A stretch of 64,000 nt of DNA, taken from contig CM067344.1 of assembly GCA_034190875.2 (NCBI GenBank), forward strand, positions 16,665,625 through 16,729,624, written 5' to 3'. Source of the stretch: Urechis unicinctus. Taxonomy: Eukaryota > Annelida > Polychaeta > Xenopneusta > Urechidae. The stretch's first letter is position 1, and every line of letters begins with the position of its first letter. Under the pieces are notes generated by a model that had not been told where the DNA came from, searched no databases, and saw nothing but the letters and a program-made list of their open reading frames with translations. A program made the position numbers and the translations under genes. Of this stretch, positions 1-13,179 are shown piece after piece.

Positions 1-84
<84 letters not shown>

Positions 85-89
85 ATATA

Positions 90-136
<47 letters not shown>
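1..136. repeat. (AT)n microsatellite
   Basis: The first 136 bases are an almost pure AT dinucleotide run, broken only by two CTCTATATATCT-type interruptions near 81-92. It begins at the window edge, so its full length is unknown. It lies just outside the left arm of the inverted duplication. The right arm also carries AT/CT simple repeat (26540-27135), but there it lies inside the matched sequence. Tyr-Ile frames read through this tract are artefacts. Confidence 0.97.
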
Positions 137-138
<2 letters not shown>

Positions 139-242
139 TGCATTTACTACTGCAACATTGCTCCAATGCATGAAAGGACAGAGATGAGTTTGTGTTAACA
201 ACAGTCGGAATTGACCAAAATCATAATGGTTATGATGACTAC

Positions 243-3200
243 ATTGTAACACGACATTGAAGGGTATATTAAGCAACTTTAGCAATTACTAAAACGTCGC
301 CGTTTGTAAAAGATAAACTCATCCGTCAACCATTACTGACAGCATTAACAACCTACAGCACCCATTAACTCCTCATGGGCTCACTCAAGAAAGCTATAAT
401 GAAGACGGATGATTTTGTGGCCCAAATTCAGCGAAGTGAAATGCATCGCTTTTCAAGGGTCTCACTCTTCGTATTGTGCTATTTCTATGACCAAACTAAT
501 GCCACCAAGCAAGATGTGTATCAGCCCAAATCTCTCCCTCCCCGATGAGGAATGCAGAAACTTGTGTTTCACTTCTCTGCTATGTTACTATGTTGAGGAT
601 ATGTGGTGCACAACTAGGAATTGTTACTACTGAAGATTAATATTGTCAGTGATATTGATTAAATTCGGATTCATTTTATGAGGCAATGGTTCCTTTTTAG
701 CAACATCTTAAGCATCATGGCAGCACATTTTGCAATGTACCACGATCTGATGCACTGATCGAACCAGAAATGGCGATTTACAAAGTAGCTTCGTGATAAA
801 ATACACCGGCAACAACACATAATAAGCCAATTCATGTGTGAATGTCCCGGCTCTTTTTGAATACTCAGGGTGTTTTTAATTCCGATAGGAATCAAATAAA
901 AGACACAGATTTTTTGAAGTAATATATGTATGCGCGGTGTATTGCCCGTGACAAAGTAATATGATGACAAAGGTGATGTTTTGTCGTGGTCGGCGCGGAT
1001 ACAATGATGAAATAAAGATCAAAAGGTTACAATTTGATTCGTGATTTGCCTGAATTAACGTTGCCTAGTTTGGAAAATTCTGAAAAACGTGATGTGTGAG
1101 TAGTGCATGTTGTTGTACAGCAGGTGCTTCGAACCCACTAATGAATTAGTTTATTTTTCTGAGCTGTCGCTGGGAGGTTTTCAACGCCTCCTTAAGGACA
1201 GCGGCCATCAATGTTTCTTTGTCAGATTCGGATATTGCTTCTGTTGAAATAACCGCTTCGCAGTTGCCAAATATCTCTCTGTGTCTTTTGCTGCACTTAT
1301 GTATAGACCAATCATCATTTGAGATTGGATCGCTAAATAGCAAAGTTAAAATTACTGCACCAATAAGCGAGTCTGCATGTTGATATATGTAGCCTTTGTT
1401 GTGATATCACAATATATCTATATAACATCGAATCGCCCCAGCCTACCTTGTGCTGTATAGGATTGTGGTATATAGGGTTAATTTCGAATCTATGACAGAA
1501 TTAAGGCATTACGACATCATACCGGATTATACTGTATGTACTGCATCACAAGGAAAAGTTTATGATACGAATATAAATCACTATACAAACACAATGGATT
1601 TTTAACTGACATGGAAACACTTTTGAATGAGCCAACCAAAACAAATCATATCTGATCACTTATCTTTGTGAACTTGTTATAAACATTGCAAATGTCAACT
1701 AATGACAATTTTTATTCAAATCTGCTCACCACTATTATATTATAAAGTGTTGCGCGTTTGATCTCGGATTATTTGTATACATTTATTTTCGATCAATCTG
1801 ACTGACTGTTACCTACATAATGCATCAGCAAATGGCCTCGTAAAATTATCTTGCCAGGTTATGACGTATGCGAGCTATTATTATTAGAATGTAATAAAAC
1901 ATATGAGGGAAAATACCGAAGAAACTGGGTTCGTCAATCATCGCTGCATCAGAGCTGGAAAGATACGTCATAGCCACGGTAAAAGAGGCAATGTGATTTG
2001 CGATGCAGAGAAGCAGTTGACGGTATGTAAGTATATTATACAGAAATCTTAGTAATGGACAGCAAATAAAAGAATATCTGCTTCGTGTTTGCGTACATCA
2101 TCGACTAAAAAAACCCGACATTCAGAATTTAATTTTCAATCCCCCTCACATTTCCACCGGGAGATCATCAGTCTGTATTATAGTTAGAGGGCTCGTGTGG
2201 AGTTGATAGGTGCGGTGTAATTGGTGATACCTTTCTAAGTTAAGGATGACTTAATCTTTAACGAACGCAGTTTTATTTGTTTAATAATAATGGTTTCGTA
2301 TAGTACCATCAATGTCGTGTTACGAACTGTGTCTGGCTAATTCATTGAGACATATACTGTGCAAACCAAAATTCTCTGCTTATGTGTTATTACCTTTCCC
2401 TTCCAATAGAAAGGTATGGGTGTCCATTGAGATCATTAAGTGCTATTTAGCCGTCGATAGATGGGCCATTAAAGCCAATTATATCAAGTGCTCACGGCAA
2501 TGTTCACGCTGCGTTCAAGTTCAGGTAGCAGGATATTTAAGATCTTCAATTGTGTAGTCACAATTGGTGCTATAGAAACTAAGCAAATAACCGTAAGGCT
2601 TTTTGCCAATTTTTCCGGCTGCCTACTAGCGAGACCTTAATATATAAGCCTTTAATAAATATATGTTTTTCGGCCGACAAGATAAGAACCAATTATTACC
2701 TAGAAGGTATATTGTTCGTAATTAAGACCCTAAGCTTGGTATTATTATTCCACGCACTCAATCTTAAAAGCTATTTTAATGTGATCTCAATGCAGTTTAT
2801 AACAAGGCGTGATAATTAGAGCTGCGCTTGATGACTTGCTGTGTTTTTACGGAAGGCAGCTATGCACTAAAATAATCAAAGCTGTTGATAGTCTACGAAA
2901 TTTTTGCAGTGCTCTCAGCTTGCAGTCCGTTCAGTTAAATGCTTTTTGACCGTCCATATTTGCGCACATGTATTGTCTTATTTAATTCGTAACGTTATCA
3001 GCGTCGTCAGCCAGTATGGAATCATAACCTATGTAACCGAAGATTCGTCACCCGTGCTGTCGATGGTCTTAATACTAAATGTCCTCTAAATTACCCCCAC
3101 CCCGCCTATATATCACCGATAAATGGTATTTCTAAGGATCAAAGTTAAGTATCTGCAAGAGAATCTTGATTGGTATTTCAGTCCTGTGTGACAAACTCCG

Positions 3201-4325
3201 TATATCGTTTGGGTGTGGTCTTGTTTTGTAGGCAGTTCATCATATGCCCGCCCTTTCGTGGTGATCTAATGGCTAACACGGGAAGGATTGTAGAAGATTT
3301 GGTTATGCCTGCTCGAACTACTTGTACGCAAATTAATCAAGCGCCGAAGGGCATTAGATGCTCTTATTTTAAGCACTCCCGATACTGGCGAGTTATGTAA
3401 CAATATTGATAGAATCTATAGAAGAGGTCATATGACAAGCAAATCCTGGATGGTTTATAATAAAGGGAATATACGTGCGGATGCAAGGGCTAGCAGCTGC
3501 ATTGAAGCAACATTAACAGCTTAGACATGAAAATACTCAGCTTATAGGCACTTGTCCTACAGGGTTTATCGGAATGTTTAATCGGCAATATTTAAGTAAA
3601 CAATCAGGATTTAGGGACTCACGAAAAGGTAACTACTGTTTGGCAAGTACTTATACTGCTAAAAGGAATAACTAGTCACAACTGAATTAGGATTGACCTC
3701 TTCGATCCCAGCTATTCAGGTACGCAACCCAAATAGAAAATAAGATCCCAACATATGATTTCACTCTCCATCAACTTCGTCTTCGTCCGTTTTCCATGTG
3801 ATCTGCCATTTATGTGTTGGAACGTTTTGCATGTATATATTCTGCTCTAGAAACATGTATCGTTGCTGATCTGAAAATGTACCTCAATTGCACCGGCAAT
3901 ATGACAATGGTTCGATGCAACACATGGCTCTCACAATACCAAATCCATTCGTGACTATGCATTTGCAGACAGTGCCACAATGACAGCATTAATTTGCAGT
4001 TACTCTGTTGCAAATGTGATGAATAATAATCATTGACTCGTATGACTGGGTAGAAACGGGTGCTCATAAAACATTTCAAGATGGTCGTTGATACTAATGT
4101 TCTACTGCTATCCATTGTGTCGAGAACATTAATTGATTATCTGCTATTATACATATTGATCACTTCAGAAGAACAGCCTCAATGCAGTTCGCGATTTTTT
4201 TGTAGCAATTATCACAGGACCAAACCGACTATAGACTGTAAATTGCCTCATGACACGAATTCTCCTCTCGCTTTGCTCCTTCCGAAGCTGTTAAACCTTG
4301 TTACCGTTCTGTAACATTGGCATAT
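243..4325 (+). repeat. Left arm of a large inverted duplication
   Basis: This segment matches 21755-27420 in reverse complement. The clearest blocks are 243-550 against 27135-27420, 840-1010 against 26445-26530, and 2140-4325 against 21755-23920. In the last block long stretches align at roughly 80% identity by eye, for example around ATAGATGGGCCATT near 2456 and around GGACCAAACCGACTATAGA near 4218. The match stops abruptly at CTGTAACATT, close to the (CATA)n array on this side and an (AT)n run on the other. The stretch 1010-2140 matches poorly or not at all. No transposase frame is visible, so this may be two opposed copies of a large decayed repeat or one inverted segmental duplication. 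Confidence 0.8.
1146..1332 (-). CDS. Candidate terminal coding exon, unknown product
   Basis: A minus-strand frame of about 61 codons ends in TAA at 1146-1148. Its composition is unlike the random frames around it: it is rich in charged residues and low in Phe/Ile/Tyr runs, with an amphipathic stretch KETLMAAVLKEALKTSQRQL near the C-terminus. It uses GC-ended codons such as GCC, GTC, AAG and GAG. Just upstream on the minus strand, TTTGCTATTTAG at 1333-1344 could serve as a 3' splice acceptor. There is no ATG at the expected start, which fits an internal-to-terminal exon rather than a whole gene. I do not recognise the family. It has no counterpart in the other arm of the inverted duplication. 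Chance is a real alternative. Confidence 0.22.
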
Positions 4326-4421
4326 GGCATCAAACACAAGCGCCGCACCATTCGTATTTGGCGTTTTAGTTTATATTGCTCATAAGGTGCAAATTTCATG
4401 AAAATCAAGATAATATTATTT

Positions 4422-4592
4422 GTACATACATACATACATACATACATATACATACAGACATACATACATACATACATACATACATACATACATACATACA
4501 TACATACATACATACATACATACATACATACATACATACATACATACATACATACATGCATGCATGCATATATGCATACATACATACATACA
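4422..4592. repeat. (CATA)n tetranucleotide array
   Basis: About 170 bases of CATA repeats carry a few CAGA, CATG and TATG variants near 4455 and 4557-4575. The array sits about 100 bp beyond the end of the left inverted-duplication arm. Because the unit is 4 bp and free of stops, it reads as HTYI or MYVC repeats in several frames on both strands. None of these is a gene. Confidence 0.97.
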
Positions 4593-4671
4593 TGCACTAT
4601 ATACGTTGAACTTCATTTGGGTGTAAATCATTACTCTAAACAAAATGACATTAAATGCCGCAGGGCAGTTA

Positions 4672-4757
4672 TTAGTTGGTTAATCGTCATACGTTGGTTA
4701 AATGTTGGTTAATTGACATAATTGACAGTTGGTTAATTGTCATACGTCATACGTCGC
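4672..4757. repeat. GTTGGTTAAT short tandem/interspersed repeat
   Basis: The motif GTTGGTTAAT or GTTGGTTAAA recurs four times in under 70 bp. It is interleaved with GTCATACGT, which occurs twice and is followed by a third CATACGTCG. The pattern looks like slippage of a unit of about 18 bp (GTTGGTTAATYGTCATAC). Confidence 0.7.
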
Positions 4758-4759
4758 CG

Positions 4760-7700
4760 TATGCTGTCACGTCTAAACGTTACAAGTAGTAGAAAACAAT
4801 GCTTCTTCCTTTTGGCGCTGCTCAGACATTAACGTGAAATCACGGAGCCTGCCGCTAGGTGACTTACAGGCAATTGATGGCATGGGGGATAATTGGCCCG
4901 GCTAAGCCTGATAGGAGCGTTATGTGAGGATTATATTCGCGTTATAGCGATTGCATTGGTGGCCGCTGAAGGATGCTGAGACATCCATTGTTTAAAACAT
5001 GTAAATGTACTATGCGTTAACCATTACCCCAACCAGGAGTCAAGTGACGAGGCCCATGTATGTTCTTTAAACCATGTCGTTCAGATTTTGTGCTGATATT
5101 GAAACAACCATGATGATAGTTACCCTGCATCCTGCATCAAGTCATGGGAGCGCTGATCCTCATTGCTGCTCACATGAACTATCTCGTCACTAGCCGGATC
5201 CCAATGCGGTTATTGGTGTGCGTATTTGTAACCCAAGGATAGCGATCAATTACTTTGGTTTGTTCATGGGATATTTATCACCTGTCTACATGCAGCTGGT
5301 GAACACTATACAAGCTTGATCCCCACCTTTGTTATTTTATTTGAATAATAGGAATATCACTGACACAAAACGGACACTAGAAAGATCATCTTCAGCACCT
5401 GTACAAACAGGTGGTAGTAAACGGCTTTTCATTAATAACGCAATGCATATGAACAAAATCACGATTTGTCGATGCTTTTCATGTGCGTTGCTCAAATGTC
5501 GATTGCTGTTGTAACACTGTCACTTAGACACACGAAGTGTTGTATTGACTCAGAGGATGTGTGCTATACAAACTCCTAGGCCTCAGCATTTACATGCAAG
5601 GTGTGAATAGGTACGTTCATATGAGGAGGAGCTGCACATGCTGATATTTAAATTCACCATGCACGAGACGACACCCACGGACAGGTGGCACTAATGACAA
5701 GGATCCCTCACTAGCATAGACATTGCGTTGGCTGTCGATCTGCGTGTTTGTTAACTTATCAGTACTAGATAACCTGTAATAATTTAAAACATGATGTTTT
5801 GCTTAGCAAGGCGAATGCTTATAGCGTTTGTCTGATTAGATTGGCATCAGAGTGCACACCGTGCGGTGAGGTCAAGTTTGACAAATGCAATACCAACAGG
5901 GCCCTGCAATTGCTTTAGATATAGGGTTCTAGATCTTGTTTTTCTTAATCATCTATCAAATAGCTCTGTTAGAATATCTCATTCTATTGATGGCTAAGTT
6001 AATTAATTATCTTTGGGAAACTTTAGGGTGATTAATAGTTTTAAAGTTACATCGGAAATTGTACCCATTAAGTCCGTTTGCTAGGGGTATTTGGTGCAGT
6101 AGGCCTAATGTGATTGGACACTCGTGTTGGTTACTACAAATAAAACACTAATGAAAATCCTCGCTGTTCAAAAGCGCCACTTTCTGCTGGTTGTTTTTGA
6201 TAACTCTCGTGCATTGATGGCTACATTGCTCTTAATTTTTAATTTATTTATATATATGGTGCGTCATTCCAAACATATACAACGGCTAATTGCACAAGCA
6301 ACCGAAGCTGACGTGTTACGGCACATAATAACAGGATACACCCGACAATAGCGGTCCGTGCAGAGGCGCCCACGCGCCGTCACCATCCCGACTAGTAACA
6401 TATATTATTGCCTTTCTTTATGGTTGCTTGTGGTTCTACCATGTATTATGCTGTAGGCTACGTCAGTGTTGATAAACTATGTACTAAGATAATATGAGCG
6501 CAACACTAGCTTGCAACTTCGTAATGTGCGGTTATGCAGAATACCTATATTTCTAAGAAGTTTACAAAGCAACCTGTTTATCTGTGAATCTTCACTCGCA
6601 TTAATATGATGTAATCAATATGTGACATGCTAATGAAAAGTGGCGGTAAATATAACACCATCCTCATACAAAAGCATAAATACTGACGCATATAAAATTA
6701 ACAGCTTCTAATTTAAGTTCTATGCTTGCACATTTTGTCATATATTTTTATTAGACACCAACAAGTGTCAAAATGCTGGTTGCTTTCTTGCCCAGCAAAT
6801 ATTAAAAGTTGATATACTGTTACATTGGATTTTGTTGTCAATAATTCATACCATTCACACGACAAAGTCTACTTGATGAACAGTTACATATTGGAAACGT
6901 GACATCACTATTTGTTCATCATGGCTACTACAAGGTATGGCTTATTAAGATTACATAATCATCATTTAGTTGACGCATCTTTTTACAAACTACCCTTTTA
7001 CTCGGCCAACGACTTGCAACAAAATCAAAGTATTTCGTAAAGTCGTTAAAATTACAAGTGATACAAGGTTTGTTGACAACATAGAAATGTTCTATAGTGC
7101 GGTCCTAAATGCATTGAGTTATGCATAGAGATGTGTCATAAGCTTCAACTGTATTGTTTGCACAGAAGCTGTTGGGTTATGGTTATAGAAGCAATAGTTG
7201 AAAACCTAGTCTTTGCTCAGCAAAAGTTGTGAATTCCAAATTACTATGTATCAACAAACTATAAGTTGTCTATGACTTGTGTTAACAGCAATCTTGACAA
7301 CGATTTTGACAATGCATAGCATTTCACGCAACAAAGCTGCTGTGAATGATATTTGTTTGGATATGATGTGAGGCACATCAGTTAAAAAACAATGCGCCAG
7401 GGCACCTCACTCTCAATCAGTATTGAGTTCATCGCAATAGAACCTTCAACCTTCTGACAGGACACTGCTGTCCCCAGACACATATTCCGCATTTTATTTT
7501 CTTGCTATTTTCCGGTTCTATTCATATATCTTATCAGAAAGTTTTACAGCCTGTCATTCTCTATTGCAATGGCAGAATTCATACTTGCGAAATTAATAGC
7601 ACTGACACAATCCGCATCAGTACACATACTACATCTATTTTATTCCTTGCCAGTCAGCTTGGTAATATATATAACAACGAGGCGGAAATCAAGACGGACT

Positions 7701-8839
7701 ATGTACACGTTCTTAAAATCGAAAGAACATGTTAGCAATTAATGCAAGTCATGGTTGAGATAGTTGTGGACTTGTGTATTATATGGACATTTTCATATAA
7801 TTGAACATTTATGTGAACAGGAAATGTAATTCCCTGAATTGCAGATGCTGATATAGGAAAGAGTCTGAACAAGGAGGTGAGGGGGGATTTTTTGGCGGTG
7901 TGGCTTCGTAAGCTTTCATATTTTATGAGCCATGGTTAAATTTGTTGTAAGTGCCACAGATGGAGATGGATCCAATAACTGATCGTGCTGCGTGAGGTAA
8001 TTCCAGTGTAGCGCCTTGCAGCCAACAAACGCGTTTCTTGGGAAAACATCGCGAATGTTCTTGGATTGTGTTTTTCTAGGTCTCTGATGTTTCTCATTTA
8101 TCAATTGTATAGCAATAAGAATACGCTTTACGGTGGCATGTTCTTCTTTGATTTTAGTGGAAGACAGCCATCATCAAACCGCATATTGTATCATGTCTGC
8201 CACGACACTATTGAGAAAAGGGGTCTATGCGTTATATCCAACATATGTTTTGTCTCTTAGAAACAATATCATTGCCCTCACTTATAATGCATTTGATTTG
8301 GCATTGTGCGTGGGTACCGCACGAAGAACAGTGTATATTATTTAAAAACGTTCGGTGTTTTACCCATGACTTTGCTTTAAAAATAACAGTGTTGTCAGCC
8401 AACCACTGAATAGCACGCTCTGTTTCAGCAGGTGTGAGTCAGAGGGTGTCTCCCTCAAATATGGCATCCGTTTTATCCTATTTATATGCAGTTGATTGCG
8501 CACGTTTGAAATATCATCCAATGTCCGCACCACAAAAGGCATTCAACAATCTTCTTTAATATTGTCTCATATAACGAGTCTTGTTCATTACTTGTTGGTG
8601 ACGTGATATGGTTGTTAAAATTTAACTGTTATATTCACGATAATCATGATTTCAGGTTTAATCTAATTGGCTCATGTGTCATTTTGCTTCAATAAAAATA
8701 TGTTTTCAGGTTAACAGGTGCACAATATTTATTGTGATCGACATGCCATGCCTTCAATAACAAAGACATCAGTAGCTCGATCATTAAATGCAGTCTGGGT
8801 TATTTTTTTGTTGAACCAAAAGCATAAAATTTACCGCAT
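4760..8839. other. No recognisable gene
   Basis: This 4-kb stretch has no frame longer than about 80 codons and nothing I recognise when translated. The frames at 6124-6351 and 7502-7735 are short and hydrophobic, with no family signature, and are probably chance. No long repeat was matched by eye to other parts of the window. Confidence 0.6.
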
Positions 8840-9010
8840 TGGGCAGAGCTCATGTTGCAATCAACATACATATTGGGATGTGGCTGATATATAAAGCACA
8901 TGCGAATTGCCTCCCGCTTAGTCTTAGTTTATTGTCGGTAATATGTTGACGTCTATAAATGACGTGCACGCGCGCAGATTGGGTTATCAGACCAATCAAC
9001 ATATTGCAAC
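8840..9010 (+). repeat. Diverged partial copy D of the A/B repeat
   Basis: The segment around TGTGGCTGATATATAAAG (about 8878) followed by AATTGCCTCCCG aligns with copy A at 14580-14720 (TGTGTGGCTGACAAATAGCG, AATTGCCTTCCG) and with copy B near 55960-56090. The match then runs through a TCTATAAATGACG/TATATAAATGCCA block and a GATTGGGTTATCAGACC/GATTAATCATGCCAGCC block. Divergence is higher than between A and B, so this looks like an older or faster-decayed relative. Confidence 0.55.
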
Positions 9011-9327
9011 ATTTTATCTGCAATATGCATTATGATATGGTCAATTTCATACGTTCATATTAACGTGAGTCCATGTGATTTACCATACAAAATGCGAAAT
9101 TGTGAATGGAAGGAACGATCAACATGAATTTATTTTTTTGATAGCTGCAGAAGTTTGCATTCGTTAAATTGAACGAAACATGATCAATTGAACATTTCCC
9201 TATGCAGTCACTGCTATTTGTCGTTTGGTTATTTAAAGTTCTCCATGAAAGCAGGCTACTGCTTCGCAACTAAATCGAGCTTATAACATTACTCCATCAA
9301 CAAACATTAAATGCAGTTATACTTCTC
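9011..9327. other. No recognisable gene
   Basis: Short chance frames only. No repeat or RNA gene is seen. Confidence 0.5.
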
Positions 9328-9440
9328 AGAGCGGGTAATGTTTTACAATGTACGCTAAGTTCTTAATTTACCAGAGCGGGTAATGTTTTACGATGTACGT
9401 TTAGTTCTAAACTTACCAGAGCGAGTAATGTTTCTGAATA
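9328..9440. repeat. 45-bp tandem repeat, about 2.5 units
   Basis: AGAGCGGGTAATGTTTTAC starts at 9328 and again exactly 45 bp later at 9373. A third unit starts at 9418 as AGAGCGAGTAATGTTT. The intervening parts (ATGTACGCTAAGTTCTTAAT against ATGTACGTTTAGTTCTAAAC) are also alike. This is a simple local tandem duplication. Confidence 0.9.
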
Positions 9441-11629
9441 CTAGCAAAACATTTAAAAGTGCCAGGGCACTGACTGATGATGCGTGAACCAATTCCATAT
9501 CAATCTTGCTTCTGTTCTGAATTATCGTCATACAATACTTGAGTGTACGAATGTATATAATGCAAGGTCTGTCGGATTTTCTTGCGATGTCAGCGCCACA
9601 GAGTTCATGTGTGATAATATCTGGATCAGACTCGTATTGACGGACATATGGTCTGATATGAGACATGTTACAATGCTTTATGTATTGACCTGAGGAGAAA
9701 AAAATTTCCATTAATAAATGGATCGTTTTTCAACCAAGTGATGCTTCCAGCGAGTACTACAGGCTTCATATTTTATCAAATGAAGCACAATTCATGGAAT
9801 CACATCAGTGTGACAGTTATCGTAGTGTGCAATCATATTCCGCCATACTAAGTGTCATTCTTCCTAATGCGCTGTAGTGCGCTGTAGTAATGAAGCGGTT
9901 AAAAGCGCACCCGGGTGCTAATGTACGGTTGTATTCACACAAGCAAAAAGTATTAACATTTGATCAGAAGGAGTTACAACCTGACATTCATCCTTTCATC
10001 TCTCGTTAATGGCCGTATTTCCCCCGTCATGCCGTTCGGAATGTATTGTACCCCCGACAGCTCCCGACTGCTCTTAAAAGTTGTATTTATGTACATCAGC
10101 AAGCCAACAAAATAAGGATTATAATATATAACATAACGACCCCTACTGGTATGATAGAGTTAAACTTTGAGCGGCATGACTCTCCCATATGCTACAAAGC
10201 TGTTATATCAACGTGCACAAAGTAGAATTCTAGCTGCGCATGCGAATACATCAGGACACAAACGGTCTGTGTTACAGATAAATCCTCAATCACAGTGTCT
10301 GCTTATCGCTGGAATCAATATTTAAGCCATATCTATCTTGACGTTGTTCATCATACCCGGCTTAATTTCCCGATATCAGCCAATGTTCTATTGATTATAA
10401 TTTAATAATAAATGAAGCGTCGTCAATGCAGGTGTACAAGTGATGCTTTACAAAAGAGCAAAGTCATGCATTGAAGTCGTTAGTATTCTGCTACAGCCAC
10501 AGGTACATGATAAACCCTGTCAGATAAACCCTGTATTTTATCCGTATTTGTTGGTTGAGAGAGAGAAAATCCCCATGAAAATATCACTGAGTTTATAGTG
10601 ACTACTGGTGAAGATACTACTGCTATTGAGGTTATATTACCGTTTTAATCCAAAAGAGATTCCGGCGAGATGTTGAGTAGTCTAGCTCTTCATTCGGAGT
10701 GTTACTCGTATTTCTACCTGCCTCGTCTCTTTTTTTCGAATCACTTGCCGTACATCAGGTTTTGACAACAAAATAGATCCATCAATCTTACCATGACTAT
10801 TTTTTGTTTTGTGTCTATTAGCTATCACACCAGCATTGCCTCGTACATCCCGCTGCATTCAATACGCCTTGAAAAATGAGATGGGACACATTGTCTCTGC
10901 ATGGTATTCAAAGATTGATGACTGTCATTTGGGGCTAAGATAAATACATTGGCCGTATCAAAACTTCCCACATTTTACCATGACCAATTTGTAGAATTTC
11001 GGGCAATCATGGGGGATTAATTTGTATTGGGAATATTTTTGAATGTGAATAACATCTGACGCCAGATTAGCGTTTATTTTGTTTATTACCGACACCCCAG
11101 TTCTCGTCCCGAACTGTTAACAGGGGCGACTGCATATTCCATTAGCAGAAGATCCTATGGAACTTTAATGGACGTCGAAACAGAAATAAACAATGAAGTA
11201 TTTTGATTATTTCTCCTCTTATCAGACAAGGTATCGGCCTATTGTTTCCGTCCTTTCTGCATGTTTAGCGCGCCTGTTTCCTTATAGCAACAGAGATGTT
11301 ATGCGTTGATGCAGTGTTATTTGCGTTCAACCCCCTCCCTTATTCAGTTACAAATAGATATCGATCGCAAATCATCGAAATTTATCATTTCTTCCCCTAT
11401 TGAATCAAAACTATTTTCAAGAACTGATGACCGATGAGCCCAATCGCTATCCAAGATAAATTTCATGGCGTTTTTGCTGATCTTGGAGCGACGTGAATTC
11501 TAAACCTCTCTGACGCAGGGGATGACAATTTAATCTCATTACTTGCGTTGCAAAATCGACCACTTGTACTGTCTCCAAATTGATATATCGGACGTTTGCT
11601 ATATAAGCCTGCATGCGGCATTTCTGGCC
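9441..11629. other. Unannotated stretch with a short shared motif
   Basis: No coding trace is recognised. A block of about 40 bp around 10677-10722, built on GTCTAGCTCTTCATTCGGAG, recurs nearly identically at 13047-13090, just before copy A. The stretch 10390-10470 shares weak similarity (AATGAAGCG...AATGCAGGT) with 34660-34720, which may reflect another decayed repeat pair. Confidence 0.5.
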
Positions 11630-12480
11630 GCTCTTGTAGCCCTTGATGCAATACAAGTGGCATTTTGCTATGCATTTCTATGCAATTGTCCGTTCATGCG
11701 TTTTATTACAATGGTCAGTTCGGGGCATCATGTAACTTGACGCGTGGTGAAGCGACAGTAGTGACATTGAATAAGTCATTCACAAAAGCTTTGCTGTGTA
11801 TATCACAGGCAGACTCGTGTTTCCCTCCCTTCCATACGCGTTTTGTTTTTGTACATGAGCAATGTTATCCGACAGGTGGTCCAGGTTTGCAGCCAACGTT
11901 ATGCTTTCTATATTATTTTAGTACTTGATTATCTTCTTAATTAGCTGCTGCACTACATCGGTTCGCTGCGTTCACATCACTGATCTTTTGCATCATGGTT
12001 GATGTGAAAAGTAATTGACCGACCCTGGTGCAAACTAATCGCTTACTTATAAAGCGATATACGCACAGCGAGCACATTGTGTTAGGCCAACCATGTTCAT
12101 TCTCTGATTTGGTTTTCGTTTTCCAAGGCTAAAATCGACATCTTCGTAGCGTTTGTCGATTCGGGGTTAAAGATTTATGCAGCTTCACAGCAACTGTCTT
12201 GCGGTATTGTACTTATCTGATGCAACAGAATATATGTACGCATCGATCAAGACAATTGCGTAGTCTGGCCAAAGCTTTCTGATGCGTTTTGTTGCTTAAC
12301 AGGCGCAGCTGCTAACCAACAATAGCGCTGATTATAATGATATCACTGCGCTGCCATGCGCTTCCCTCCTAATGCGCCTAAGATCACATACTGCTGATTA
12401 AAACCCATTTAAGGATAGGTACAACATTATCGTTTATGTAGCATCCTTTTGCAATATCTGCATTATAGAATTTGTAATTG
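11630..12480 (+). repeat. Diverged partial copy C of the A/B repeat
   Basis: Collinear blocks match copies A and B. ATACAAGTGGCATTTTGC (about 11650) corresponds to GTACAAGTGGTAATG in A near 13228. GCGTTCACATCACTGATC (about 11968) corresponds to GAGTTCACATCACTGATCC in B near 54810. CAGCTGCTAACCAACAATAG (about 12305) corresponds to the block at 13850-13880 in A and 55270 in B. After this point C follows B more closely than A. It breaks off around 12480. Confidence 0.65.
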
Positions 12481-12860
12481 ATGTGAATTTATGTACTGAT
12501 AGGCAAAGATAAATGTTCTATTTTTCTGGCTGCAGCCTCTTAATCATAACAATAGTAGTTTCATGATTTCCTCCGTGGGAATACTTTACGGCTCTATAAA
12601 CAATTTAAGCTGTTTAAACAAAGCGGAGGATACTTATGATTAAATACTTTAATCACAAAGCCTTGATCTACTTCACGTATGCCCGAATTCACACACCACG
12701 AATACAACTTGACAGTTTGGATAAGGAGATCAGCCTGTTTGTGCATGGATAGATATAAAGGATTATTACGGGTTAATGCAAGAAGAATTCGAGTTTGATA
12801 TTGGTCGTTAGTTTGGCGATGGACGATAATCAATGAAAAACAAGCTAATTTCACTATATT

Positions 12861-12960
12861 ATCAGAGATAAGTTCATTAATTTGGAAAACTATTTTATTG
12901 ATTAACAATATCATCAGAGATAAGTTCATTAATTTGGAAAACTATTATATTAATCAAACG
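12861..12960. repeat. 52-bp tandem duplication
   Basis: ATCAGAGATAAGTTCATTAA begins at 12861 and again at 12913, and the match continues through TTTGGAAAACTATTWTATT. There are two units with very few differences, so this is a recent local duplication. It overlaps a hydrophobic minus-strand frame that is probably not a gene. Confidence 0.92.
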
Positions 12961-13179
12961 TTTTAGATTCTCTTTAATTGTTCGTTGTATTTTACTAATA
13001 AATATTATGATAGGTTAATTCGCCTGGCGGTGTCAAATTATGTTGATAGTCTAGCTCTTCATTCGGAGTGTAACTCGTTTTTTTCTACCATTGTGCAATT
13101 CTTGCTCTTAGTCATTTCTTTGAATGTGATACTTTTCAATACATTACAGCTGCCAAAGAGGTCCTGTTATACATGAACA

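Noticed and set aside
4301-4712. HTYI/MYVC repeat proteins
   Set aside because: They are translations of the (CATA)n array in multiple frames and both directions.
12594-12929. 111-codon minus-strand frame
   Set aside because: It is partly made from a 52-bp tandem duplication, is rich in Leu/Ile/Asn as expected for AT-rich random sequence, and shows no motif.
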